A stretch of 48,229 nt of DNA from Deltaproteobacteria bacterium RIFOXYA12_FULL_58_15. GTDB taxonomy: Bacteria > Myxococcota > XYA12-FULL-58-9. The position numbers were made by a program, and so were the translations under genes. Where the stretch lies: assembly GCA_001798605.1 (NCBI GenBank), contig MGST01000133.1, forward strand, positions 1-48,229. Direction: 5' to 3'. Below are positions 27,676 through 34,975 of the stretch, piece after piece (positions within the stretch are counted from its first letter, which is position 1; each line of letters starts with the position of its first letter). The notes beneath the pieces were generated by a model. That model did no database searches and had not been told where the DNA came from. It saw only the letters and a list, made by a program, of their open reading frames with translations.

Positions 27676-28164
27676 TCAACGGCTGCGTCTCTTCTGGGCT
27701 TTGCGATTGTGCTTCTTCTGCGAGCGCTTGTACGCCTTGGGAGTTCTGTCGAGCATGGGATTCACAACCGCTTTCACACTCGGTTCGTCGGTATCTGGAA
27801 GCGTCGTCGGTGTGAGTCGGATTTGCTCGATGGGAACTGCGGCTGGCACGTCTCGCGCGGGTTCAGCAAGGGTTAACGTGGTGATCATTGCCACTGCGGC
27901 GACTGCGCCTATACCGAGCTTGATGAGGGCCTTCGGCCATTCGGCCTCAATTCTCAAAGAGCTGGTGTCGAGTCGATGCCGTGCTTTATGGCCCATGTCG
28001 AAGATCTCACCGTTGGATTCGTCAGAATCTCTTCTCCAACCAATGCCGAGTGCACTGTGCAAACGAGCTACCGTTGCGTGCAGCCAACCCAGGGATGCCA
28101 ACTCACAAATGGTGACTGTCGCGCGACTCAGTTGCGGAGTGATGTTTCGGGGTTTGTTCGCCAT
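27676..28164 (-). CDS. hypothetical single-pass protein with basic C-terminus
   Basis: A 162-residue protein with a soluble N-terminal part (ITPQLSRATVTICELASLG and a Trp-rich stretch), one membrane helix (about 83-101, LIKLGIGAVAAVAMITTLTLA) and a strongly basic tail (KRSQKKHNRKAQKRRSR). A weak AGGA lies eleven bases upstream of the ATG. No family recognised. It shares strand with the 27043 gene and may be in an operon with it. Confidence 0.6.
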   Translation of the reverse strand: MANKPRNITPQLSRATVTICELASLGWLHATVARLHSALGIGWRRDSDESNGEIFDMGHKARHRLDTSSLRIEAEWPKALIKLGIGAVAAVAMITTLTLAEPARDVPAAVPIEQIRLTPTTLPDTDEPSVKAVVNPMLDRTPKAYKRSQKKHNRKAQKRRSR

Positions 28165-28282
28165 GGTGGTGTTCGTCCTTTGTGGGCGTTCTCCTGCTTT
28201 ATTAGCAAGTTCCGATCCACCGAACCGGCGCTCCTTTCACAATTTTTGGCCCTGAGAACTCACAGGGCTCATGAGGAAAATG

Positions 28283-28298
28283 CGCTTGTATGCAAGCG
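28283..28298. promoter_or_regulatory. inverted repeat in gltA upstream region
   Basis: Six-base arms cgcttg and caagcg separated by four bases, about 410 bases upstream of citrate synthase. It is a candidate operator or small hairpin with no further support. Confidence 0.25.
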
Positions 28299-28479
28299 AG
28301 TACGGCACCTCCCCCATTTGTGCCGATTCTGGAGATTTGCGTCTCGAGTCCTCAGGAACAAGGGGTGGGAGACAGACGCCTCACCCTGTGGGGCAGATTT
28401 GCCCCGCCCTAGCGGGTCGGTGCCGAGGCGAATCGAGCGCTGGCCCTGGGTTTGCCCCTGCAGCGGCTCATCTCATTCT

Positions 28480-28511
28480 CTCATTCTGATCCCCTCTCAT
28501 TCTGATCCCCT
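28480..28511. repeat. 16-bp tandem duplication
   Basis: Two perfect copies of ctcattctgatcccct, preceded by an 8-base partial copy. It is non-coding, upstream of gltA. Confidence 0.9.
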
Positions 28512-28708
28512 TGACGTCTCTAGCTGGGTGCGTCATAACGAGAGCCCCGATTCTCGGAGAACCACTTGGATTGGGTATCAGAGCGGATTGAGTGGATTGT
28601 TGGGAGGCCAGGTGCCACCGAGCAAAGATAGGAACAATAGAACTCGTAAACGAACCATAGGTTTCATCTATAGCGAAGGAACCGCCAAGAACCCGTAAGG
28701 AGACCATT

Positions 28709-30007
28709 ATGCTGTTGAAGAAATTGGGCGAGAAGATTGATGCTCATCGGCCGCGAACCGCGCGGCTTGTCAAAGAGCACGGCGAAACAAAGGTATGTGA
28801 CGTCACCATCGCCCAGGCGATCGGTGGGGCGCGTGGTGTGCGCTGCCTCGTAACCGACATCTCATACCTCGATCCGAATGAAGGCATCCGCTTTCGCGGC
28901 ATGACGATTCCGGAGACTCTCAAGGCACTCCCTAAGGTGCCCGGCAAAGATATGCCGTATGTCGAAGGTCACATCTGGTTGCTCTTGACCGGCGAAGTCC
29001 CGACTGAGGCCGAGGCCAAGTGGCTGTGCGAGGATCTGAAAAAACGCCGCAAGCTTCCGGATTACGTCAAGGCGATGTTGCGGGCCATGTCCCCAGACAG
29101 CCATCCGATGGCGATGTTCTCCGCTGGCATTTTGGCGATGCAGAACAGCTCCGAATACGTCAAGGCCTACAACAAGGGCATTGGCAAGATGGATCACTGG
29201 CAGCCGACCCTCGAGGACGCCCTCAACCTGTGGGCCAAGCTCCCGGTTCTCGGTGCGTTCATCTATCGGCTCAAGTACAAGGGTGACAAGCAGATCAAGT
29301 CGAACCCCGACCTCGACATGGGCGGTGACTTTGCTGCGATGATGGGTATTGACGCGCCGTACGACGACGTCGCCCGCTTGTATTTCATTTTGCACTCTGA
29401 CCATGAGTCGGGCAACGTCAGCGCCCACACCGGCCACTTGGTCGCGTCCGCGCTCTCCGACATCTATTATGCATACTCCGCGGCCATCAACGGCCTCGCG
29501 GGTCCGCTGCACGGCTTGGCCAACCAAGAAGTGCTCAGCTGGATCCAAGACGTCATGAAGAAGATGAACAACAAGATCCCCAGCGAAGAGGAAATGAAGA
29601 AGTTCGTTTGGGACACCCTAAAGAGCGGCCAGGTCATTCCCGGTTATGGTCATGCGGTTCTGCGCAAGACCGATCCGCGCTACTCCGAGCAGCGTGAGTT
29701 CTGCCTCAAGCACCTCAAGAATGACCCGATCTTCAAATTTGTCGACATCCTCTACAAGGTTGTGCCGCCGATTCTCCAGGAGCATGGCAAAGCCAAGAAT
29801 CCCTGGCCAAACGTCGACGCGCAGTCCGGTGTCATTCAGTGGTACTACGGCCTAACCGAGTACGACTTCTACACTGTACTCTTCGGCATCGGCCGTTCAC
29901 TCGGCGTTCTCTCTAACATCGTGTGGGATCGCGCTCTCGGTTACGCCCTCGAGCGTCCGAAGAGCGTAACCACCAAGATGTTGGAAGACGTTGCCGGCAT
30001 CAAGTAA
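28709..30007 (+). CDS. gltA: citrate synthase (eukaryote-like type)
   Basis: Entry enzyme of the TCA cycle: oxaloacetate plus acetyl-CoA to citrate. It has 432 residues. Active-site text is clear: HSDHESGNVSAHT with histidines at 229 and 232, PGYGHAVLRKTDPR with His315, and the late EYDFYTVLFGIGRSLG. The sequence resembles mitochondrial-type citrate synthases, as described for Geobacter, rather than E. coli GltA. The ATG has a textbook AAGGAG six bases upstream. Codon use looks highly biased, fitting high expression. It is monocistronic, ending at the terminator at 30069. Confidence 0.96.
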   Translation: MLLKKLGEKIDAHRPRTARLVKEHGETKVCDVTIAQAIGGARGVRCLVTDISYLDPNEGIRFRGMTIPETLKALPKVPGKDMPYVEGHIWLLLTGEVPTEAEAKWLCEDLKKRRKLPDYVKAMLRAMSPDSHPMAMFSAGILAMQNSSEYVKAYNKGIGKMDHWQPTLEDALNLWAKLPVLGAFIYRLKYKGDKQIKSNPDLDMGGDFAAMMGIDAPYDDVARLYFILHSDHESGNVSAHTGHLVASALSDIYYAYSAAINGLAGPLHGLANQEVLSWIQDVMKKMNNKIPSEEEMKKFVWDTLKSGQVIPGYGHAVLRKTDPRYSEQREFCLKHLKNDPIFKFVDILYKVVPPILQEHGKAKNPWPNVDAQSGVIQWYYGLTEYDFYTVLFGIGRSLGVLSNIVWDRALGYALERPKSVTTKMLEDVAGIK

Positions 30008-30020
30008 CATCCCGGTGACC

Positions 30021-30054
30021 TGCCACCTCCGTGTTGCCTAGCAACGCGGAGGCA
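30021..30054 (+). terminator. hairpin downstream of gltA (no U tract)
   Basis: Arms cctccgtgttgc and gcaacgcggagg around a 3-base loop, with one G-T pair, lie 14 bases after the citrate synthase stop. Without a T run it is more likely a 3' mRNA stabilising stem ahead of the true terminator. Confidence 0.55.
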
Positions 30055-30068
30055 AGAGCCACCATACG

Positions 30069-30112
30069 AGAGGGGATGCCATGAACTTGAACTTGGCATC
30101 CCCTCTTTTTTT
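30069..30112 (+). terminator. intrinsic terminator of gltA
   Basis: A perfect 13-base stem (agaggggatgcca / tggcatcccctct, 30069-30081 with 30094-30106) closes a 12-base loop and runs into seven T bases. It is the clearest terminator in the window. Confidence 0.95.
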
Positions 30113-30142
30113 GTTCAGCAAGGTGTCGGGCGGTTGCGCCGT

Positions 30143-31666
30143 TCAAAGACTGTTGCAGGTATCGGCGTCGTAGGTGCCACCAGCGTGGCACATCACCCGT
30201 TGAACGGCGGAGCGAAGAGTCCAGACGTCGTTGCTGGTTGCTGTGCCGTTTTGGAAACGGGTCTTCGCGGCGCTCACGTCCGTTAGATCGCTGATGAGGA
30301 CATTTTCAGTCGCGGTGCTGAGGTTGAGACTGTCGACCATGCCGCCCGACGCCAAGGCCGCCTGAAGAATCGCCTGCGCCGTGATCGCGTCCCTGAGGTA
30401 GTCGGTGCCTTCCCCGTTGAAGGTCGGGGTAACGGCGCTGTTGGCGACAAGCTCGGTGATTGTGCGCAGGTACTTTGCTTCACGTAGGAGCTTGGGAAAG
30501 TCGACGATGCCAACCTCGTCCTCGGGGGTGTGGTAATAGCGGTTTTGTCCATCGGACATGAACAAGACTGGCACGCCGCGATCACGAAAACTGTCGTAGT
30601 CACTCCAGGGATTGGTGACCACGAAGATGAGATACATCATCTTCTCCACCAGGTGCAGGCCACCATGGTAGATGTTGATGCCGCTTGGCGGGTTGGCGGC
30701 GGCCATCAGTGAATGGATCTGTGGTGACAGCTCACTGCCGAGGACCACGTGTTCTTGGTTATTGCTCCAGAGATTGCCACCCATCAAATCGAGGACGATG
30801 GCCACATCGGTTTGTGCAAGGGGCACTATTGGATGGGTTGCGTAATAATCGGACCCCATGGTCTGCTCGAGAAAGTCAGGTGGCTCTTCGCTGTCCCAAA
30901 ACGCCACCAACACCGAACGGGTCGGCGGATTCTGGCTGAGCTCGCAGGCGAGGCTGAGCACCGCCGCGACGGCGGTGGCGTTGTCGTAGGCACCGTTGCA
31001 GACATCGCCATCGCAGCTGCCGAGGTGATCATAGTGGGCGCTGATGATCACGTGACGCGCGGCGAGACTAGGATTCGTGCCCGTGATGCGACCGAGAACA
31101 TTGGTGCCGGTGCCACCGACGATCGGTTGTTCGTAGGTGCCTGTTTGTGCCGAGGGGATATCGCAGAGGATGAGCTCGTTGATGAGAAATTGCCGCGCCG
31201 CTACTAGGCCGCCTGGACTGCCATTGTCCCGACCCTGCAAGGCATCGGCGGCGAGGTATCCGGTGATGCGTTCCAAGTTACTTTGGGTGATGTGCTCGAC
31301 GAATGGCCCACTGGTGTCGCCAGGGTTCACGTGGGTGTCGCCTGGATTGACGTGGGTGTCGCCTGGATTGACGTGGGCGTCGCCCGGATTGACGTAGGTG
31401 TCGCCCGGATTGACGTAGGTGTCGCCTGGGTTCACGTGGGTGTCACCGGGGTTCACGTGGGCGTCGCCTGGATTCACGTGGGTGTCGCCTGGATTCACAT
31501 CGGTGTCACCGGTATTGATGTGCGCGTCACCAGTGATTCCCGCGTCACCTTTGCAGTAGACTATCGGATCCCCGGCTGGTGCGTAATAATACCGCGGGGG
31601 CTCTTCAGTCGTAGAGCAGCCCACCGCGGCGAGGAGAACGAGGACGACAAGACGTGCGTCAGACAT
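30143..31666 (-). CDS. M28 family zinc aminopeptidase lipoprotein with GDxxVNP repeats
   Basis: A 507-residue secreted metallopeptidase. A lipoprotein signal ends LAAVGC (Cys17). Residues 46-115 are ten tandem heptads of GD(T/A)(H/Y/D)VNP type, a probable extended stalk between lipid anchor and enzyme. The M28 domain (about 125-395) has the full two-zinc set: His211-Tyr-Asp213 (HYDHLG), Asp228 (GAYDNA), the general base pair Glu260-Glu261 (WDSEE), Asp293 (VLDLMG) and His379 (YYHTPEDE). A C-terminal part of about 110 residues follows with conserved cysteines. It is predicted to trim peptides outside the cytoplasm. Confidence 0.92.
   Translation of the reverse strand: MSDARLVVLVLLAAVGCSTTEEPPRYYYAPAGDPIVYCKGDAGITGDAHINTGDTDVNPGDTHVNPGDAHVNPGDTHVNPGDTYVNPGDTYVNPGDAHVNPGDTHVNPGDTHVNPGDTSGPFVEHITQSNLERITGYLAADALQGRDNGSPGGLVAARQFLINELILCDIPSAQTGTYEQPIVGGTGTNVLGRITGTNPSLAARHVIISAHYDHLGSCDGDVCNGAYDNATAVAAVLSLACELSQNPPTRSVLVAFWDSEEPPDFLEQTMGSDYYATHPIVPLAQTDVAIVLDLMGGNLWSNNQEHVVLGSELSPQIHSLMAAANPPSGINIYHGGLHLVEKMMYLIFVVTNPWSDYDSFRDRGVPVLFMSDGQNRYYHTPEDEVGIVDFPKLLREAKYLRTITELVANSAVTPTFNGEGTDYLRDAITAQAILQAALASGGMVDSLNLSTATENVLISDLTDVSAAKTRFQNGTATSNDVWTLRSAVQRVMCHAGGTYDADTCNSL
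31322..31531 (-). repeat. ten 21-bp in-frame tandem repeats (GDTHVNP heptads)
   Basis: Ten 21-base units encode GDAHINT, GDTDVNP, then eight copies of GDTHVNP, GDAHVNP or GDTYVNP. Third-position changes are few between copies, so expansion is recent or homogenised. Confidence 0.95.
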
Positions 31667-31794
31667 GAAACCACCGGCAATGCTATGGGTACAACCCGAC
31701 CATCCCCGCCAAAATGCCGGGTGGATTTCGACCTGTCAACTCATACTCTGTTAATTGCAAATGAAAATTTGTCAATTCCGGACGGGCTCATCGC

Positions 31795-32163
31795 TCAGAA
31801 TGGCGTGTCGTCGTCGTAACCCGGGGGCGGCTCGTCGGTGTTGGGAGGGGGATCGTCGAAGCGACTTACCGCCGCCTTGCCGACCCCTGAGATTTCCCAA
31901 ACGTCGAGGCTGTTGAAGTATTTCACTTCACCTTTGGGGCTGGTCCACTCACGGCCGCGCAAGCTGAAGTCGATCTCCACTTCGTCGCCAGCAGAAAAAT
32001 TGTCCAGCTGGTCACAACGATCACCAGTGAGCTGAAAAAGCACATATTGGGGATATCGGGGATTGTCTGCGAGCTCGAGCACCAATTCCCGTTTGCGGAA
32101 TCGTTCTGTTACCTGTTGCGCATCGAATGTGCTGTGCAGTCGGCCTTTGGCTTTGTATCCCAT
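31795..32163 (-). CDS. DUF3127 OB-fold protein with SSB-like acidic tip
   Basis: A 122-residue protein of the DUF3127 family: GRLHSTFDAQQVTERFRKRE, YPQYVLFQLTGDRCDQLD, GDEVEIDFSLRGREWTS and EVKYFNSLDVWEI match its conserved blocks. The family is related to OB-fold single-strand DNA-binding proteins and is often seen near replication or phage genes. This one ends after a Pro/Asp-rich linker with DDDTPF, like the DDDIPF tip by which SSB recruits its partners. I prefer ATG 32163 on family alignment; the frame opens at 32199. No clear ribosome binding site is seen. It diverges from the TetR gene. Confidence 0.85.
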   Translation of the reverse strand: MGYKAKGRLHSTFDAQQVTERFRKRELVLELADNPRYPQYVLFQLTGDRCDQLDNFSAGDEVEIDFSLRGREWTSPKGEVKYFNSLDVWEISGVGKAAVSRFDDPPPNTDEPPPGYDDDTPF

Positions 32164-32277
32164 GCAGGCACAGTTAGCTTCGCATCGGCTTGGAATCAAT
32201 AGGCAATCAAAAATTCATCCCAATGCCAAACATGCCAACCTGGCTCAAGCGCAATCATTCTACATGAAGATACCGCG

Positions 32278-32305
32278 TTGACAAACCGAACGTTCGTGCT
32301 ATTTT
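32278..32305 (+). promoter_or_regulatory. tetR promoter with operator-like palindrome
   Basis: The -35 is a perfect TTGACA (32278-32283), the -10 is TATTTT (32300-32305), 16 bases apart. Between them, 32287-32296 is a perfect palindrome cgaacgttcg, a plausible autoregulatory TetR operator. Initiation about 7 bases after the -10 would fall on the ATG at 32312, so the mRNA may be leaderless. Confidence 0.65.
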
Positions 32306-32311
32306 ATAAGG

Positions 32312-32905
32312 ATGATGAAGGGTCGGGAGACAAAAGAGACGATCTTGAATGCAGCCCTGGGTTTCGCGCGCTTGCATGGATTGGAGGGATTGAGCATTGG
32401 CCGATTGGCAAAGGGTGTTGGGTTGTCAAAGAGCGGTCTGTTCGCCCATTTCAACTCCAAAGAGACCCTCCAACTCAATGTTTTGCAGCGCGGCGTGGAG
32501 GAGTTTCTGGAGGCCGTTGTGCGACCGGCCATCAAGGAACCACGGGGTGAGCCACGTTTGCGGGCGTTGTTGGATCGATGGCTTCGATGGGCAGCTGGGG
32601 ATGGTTCAAGAGGCAAGGGAGGCTGTTTGTTCTTGGGGGCAGCGGTCGAGCTCGACGATCAACCTGGGGCGCTGCGCGATTACCTGGTCAACAGCCAGCG
32701 GCAATGGATTTCAACCCTCGCAAGGGCGGTGACGATTGCCCAGACTGCCGGAGACATAAGCCCTGATGTCGATACGGAACAGATGGCGTTCGAGATCTAC
32801 AGCATCATGATGGCTTTTCACCTCTATCACCGACTTCTTCGCGATCCCGACGCAAGCATGCGGGCTCGCAAAGCGTTTGACAAACTGTTGGCGGCGTCCA
32901 GGTAA
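32312..32905 (+). CDS. TetR family transcriptional regulator
   Basis: A 197-residue repressor-type protein. Residues 6-50 form the TetR helix-turn-helix (ETILNAALGFARLHGLEG, SIGRLAKGVGLSKSGLFAHF). The C-terminal ligand domain has GCLFLGAAVELDDQPGALRD, found in the TetR_C group that regulates fatty-acid or xenobiotic genes. The start codon sits next to its own predicted -10 region and has no useful Shine-Dalgarno. A perfect palindrome in the promoter suggests autoregulation. It is followed at 20 bases by a 58-residue gene. Target genes beyond itself are not visible. Confidence 0.93.
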   Translation: MMKGRETKETILNAALGFARLHGLEGLSIGRLAKGVGLSKSGLFAHFNSKETLQLNVLQRGVEEFLEAVVRPAIKEPRGEPRLRALLDRWLRWAAGDGSRGKGGCLFLGAAVELDDQPGALRDYLVNSQRQWISTLARAVTIAQTAGDISPDVDTEQMAFEIYSIMMAFHLYHRLLRDPDASMRARKAFDKLLAASR

Positions 32906-32924
32906 CGGGAATCAGGAGAAATCT

Positions 32925-33101
32925 ATGCGTGAAGCTCTCGACAACTTCTTTGATTGGCTGGGAGACACCTTTGGACCGCAGTTTGACAATCTGCAGTTCG
33001 AGATTCATGAGGTCGACCTTCGTGATGATCTCTGTTTTGGTCGGGATCGTTTGACGATGGCCGATCTTCACCGCGACAAGCCAAATCGTACGCTCAACTA
33101 A
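32925..33101 (+). CDS. 58-residue acidic protein, unknown
   Basis: Starts at ATG 32925 with AGGAG six bases upstream, 20 bases after the TetR stop, so it is likely co-transcribed. The text (LDNFFDWLGDTFGPQFDNLQ, FEIHEVDLRDD) is acidic and aromatic with no membrane segment. No family is recognised. It may be a small cofactor of the TetR regulon. Confidence 0.55.
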   Translation: MREALDNFFDWLGDTFGPQFDNLQFEIHEVDLRDDLCFGRDRLTMADLHRDKPNRTLN

Positions 33102-33114
33102 GAATCAAAGGCTT

Positions 33115-33582
33115 CTACTTTGCCAGTCGGGAGAGCTCTTGCTCCGCCAGGCGACGAACGAGCCCAGCGTCGACTTCTCCTTTGTGCTCCTTCATCACCA
33201 TGCCAGTCACTTGGCCCGCCTGCTTGGGATCACTGATCTTCTTTGAGGCGATAGCAGCCTTGACGATCGACAGAACCTCATCTTCCGTCATCTGCTTTGG
33301 CAGATACTGTTCGAGGTAGCCTATTTCGTATTGGTATTTGCCCCGTAGCTGCTCGCCCCGAGCACCCGCCGCCTCGAGCTCTTCGATCCCTTTGCGTAGG
33401 GATTTGATGTAGGTGGTAATAATTCCCTGGTACAGAGGATCGTCGAGCGCGCCTTCGAAGCCCTTGACGTTACTTGCCTCTTGGACCTTTGCCTTGACCT
33501 GGCGAATGCACGCAAGGCGCTTCTGGTCACGGCAACGCATGGCGTCCTTGAGCTCTTCGTTTAGCTTCTCAGCAATACTCAT
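33115..33582 (-). CDS. yqeY: GatB/YqeY domain protein
   Basis: A 155-residue YqeY family protein: SIAEKLNEELKDAMRCRDQ at the N-terminus, YLPKQMTEDEVLSIVKAAI in the middle and GQVTGMVMKEHKGEVDAGLV at the end, matching the helical tail domain of the GatB amidotransferase subunit. Free-standing YqeY has no proven role, perhaps tRNA-linked. The ATG at 33582 has AAGGA seven bases upstream; the frame opens farther at 33732 but the family begins here. It is convergent with the 58-residue gene. Confidence 0.93.
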   Translation of the reverse strand: MSIAEKLNEELKDAMRCRDQKRLACIRQVKAKVQEASNVKGFEGALDDPLYQGIITTYIKSLRKGIEELEAAGARGEQLRGKYQYEIGYLEQYLPKQMTEDEVLSIVKAAIASKKISDPKQAGQVTGMVMKEHKGEVDAGLVRRLAEQELSRLAK

Positions 33583-33682
33583 ACAACCATCCTTTGGCGG
33601 CGCGGTCGCGAACGAAATTGACCCTATACGACAAGGCCCCAAGTGCGCCAGACGCATTTTCCCTCCGCATCTTGATCGCGAT

Positions 33683-34276
33683 TCAGTTCTTGGGATCTGC
33701 CAACTGGTCAAGTGCATCGAGATGCTCGACATTGCGGCGCTCTATGTCGGCGGCCGCCTTTCTGGCATCTTCGATGAACGTCCCCGGATGTGCCAAGGGG
33801 CCGGTCGACAGACCTGCCTGGGAGCGCAGCCAACCGAGGTAGAATCCACCACCGAGGGTTGCTACGGCGGCAAACGCCGCGACCTTGATGATCCAGGAAG
33901 GCATTTGCCGCATGCGCGCCATAACGAGTCCAGCGACGATGCCCACACCAACGCCAATCAACAATGTGCCGCTGCCGAGGTTCGTCGTGTTTACCAAGTT
34001 TGCAGGCTGGGATGGCAGAGATGGCAGAGATGGCAAAGATGGCAAAGATGGCAAAGATGGCAGAGATGGCAGAGATGGCAGAGACGGCAAGTTGCTCGAC
34101 ATCTTGGCCTCGACCTCGGTGTCTCCGTCGTTTTGAGCCGACGCCGAGAGAGTGATCTTTCGCGCGTCCTTGCGTATACCCGACGGGATGGTCTCAAGGC
34201 TATCAGTGATCACCGGTTCGCCACCAGCGCCGGTGTATAGATAAAAAACTCTCTCGGTTGGAACAGCGGCGCTCAC
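33683..34276 (-). CDS. DUF4124-like membrane protein with (LPS)9 repeat
   Basis: A 197-residue protein from GTG 34276, which has GGAG seven bases upstream and starts 19 bases after the FHA gene. The frame continues to 34552 but overlaps that gene. Residues about 9-40 (RVFYLYTGAGGEPVITDSLE) resemble the short DUF4124 module. Residues about 62-88 are nine LPS triplets. Two hydrophobic segments (LIGVGVGIVAGLVMARM and IIKVAAFAAVATLGGGFYLG) are followed by a charged tail. The N-terminus lacks a signal. Function unknown. Confidence 0.6.
   Translation of the reverse strand: MSAAVPTERVFYLYTGAGGEPVITDSLETIPSGIRKDARKITLSASAQNDGDTEVEAKMSSNLPSLPSLPSLPSLPSLPSLPSLPSLPSQPANLVNTTNLGSGTLLIGVGVGIVAGLVMARMRQMPSWIIKVAAFAAVATLGGGFYLGWLRSQAGLSTGPLAHPGTFIEDARKAAADIERRNVEHLDALDQLADPKN
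34014..34085 (-). repeat. 9-bp tandem repeat, 8 full copies
   Basis: Units ggcagagat and ggcaaagat (plus strand) run head to tail and encode Leu-Pro-Ser triplets on the minus strand. On the plus strand the same DNA would read as a collagen-like G-R/K-D series, but that frame has no gene support. Confidence 0.9.
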
Positions 34277-34295
34277 CGAGCTTCTCCAATCATTG

Positions 34296-34889
34296 CTATT
34301 GGGTTCTGCTGTCGCCGCCGAGCTTGACGATGCGCAGCTCCAAAAAGAGAAGCAATCGTTCACCGGTGAGGTAGTAAAAGACGCGCTTGCCAAAACGGAC
34401 GCAGTCACCGCTGACCAAAGGCAAGGGATCGCCGGGATTGAGTTGGTTGCGGTTGACGAAGGTGCCGTTTGATGAGTTGCGATCAACCAACAACATCGCC
34501 ACGCCTGTTTCTTCGATGGCCGCGTGAATCGAAGAAATCGTGTCGTCGACAATCACTATGTCATTGCGTTTCGCCCTGCCAATACAGATGTCTCGAGATT
34601 CGTGCTGTCCTGCTTGGATGAGGGGGAGTACCTGGGATGAGCCGGCCACCAAATCTTGCATTGCCATCATGCGAGCAATGCGTGCTTCCTTGTGTGCCTC
34701 GGCATCGGCGTCATTGAGCGTGAAAGGTTGGGTGCTCCACGTCTGGTTGCGCTGGACGCTCTCTCCTTTGGGGAGCAGTATCTCTGACGACTTTGCGGCT
34801 TCAATGAGGACCGGAGGCCCCGCAGTGAGGCTCTCACCTCGGCGTAGGGCGTCGCGTTGCTCCAGGGTGAGATCGTCAATTGTGGGCAT
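34296..34889 (-). CDS. FHA domain protein
   Basis: A 197-residue protein from ATG 34889 (the frame opens at 35006 but overlaps the CAP gene). The N-terminal 85 residues are variable. The FHA domain (about 90-175) has IGRAKRNDIVI, then SSIHAAI in place of the usual SRxHA, and RNSSNGTFVNRN. The phosphopeptide-contacting GR and NGT motifs are kept, so it probably binds phosphothreonine, but the Arg of the SR motif is replaced by Ser. It sits in the M16/CAP operon. A Ser/Thr kinase partner could be the one at 42283, though this is only by presence in the window. Confidence 0.85.
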   Translation of the reverse strand: MPTIDDLTLEQRDALRRGESLTAGPPVLIEAAKSSEILLPKGESVQRNQTWSTQPFTLNDADAEAHKEARIARMMAMQDLVAGSSQVLPLIQAGQHESRDICIGRAKRNDIVIVDDTISSIHAAIEETGVAMLLVDRNSSNGTFVNRNQLNPGDPLPLVSGDCVRFGKRVFYYLTGERLLLFLELRIVKLGGDSRTQ

Positions 34890-34975
34890 GCCCAAAGAAT
34901 ACGCCGACCTGGGGGCCCCGAACAAGGCCCGTCGACGGCTGGGACGATTGCAAAGGTTGGGAATGGTTGTGACAC

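Larger units (their letters stand above)
28165..28708. other. 544-bp intergenic region before citrate synthase
   Basis: This contains an inverted repeat CGCTTG-tatg-CAAGCG (28283-28298), a 16-bp tandem duplication (28480-28511), and the ribosome binding site AAGGAG at about 28699 for gltA. A stretch ending tatagc (28669-28674) is a possible -10 with no matching -35. No gene is credible here: open frames lack ribosome sites and have low-quality sequence. The length suggests a regulated promoter region. Confidence 0.5.

Noticed and set aside
31734-31775. Promoter boxes before the M28 gene
   Set aside because: Two TTGACA hexamers occur on minus (rc at 31734-31739 and 31770-31775), but no acceptable -10 lies 16-18 bases further on; I left them out of the feature list.
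33885-34136. Collagen-like GRDGKDG open frame on the plus strand
   Set aside because: It is the 9-bp repeat of the minus-strand (LPS)9 gene read backwards; it has no ribosome site and no flanking domain.
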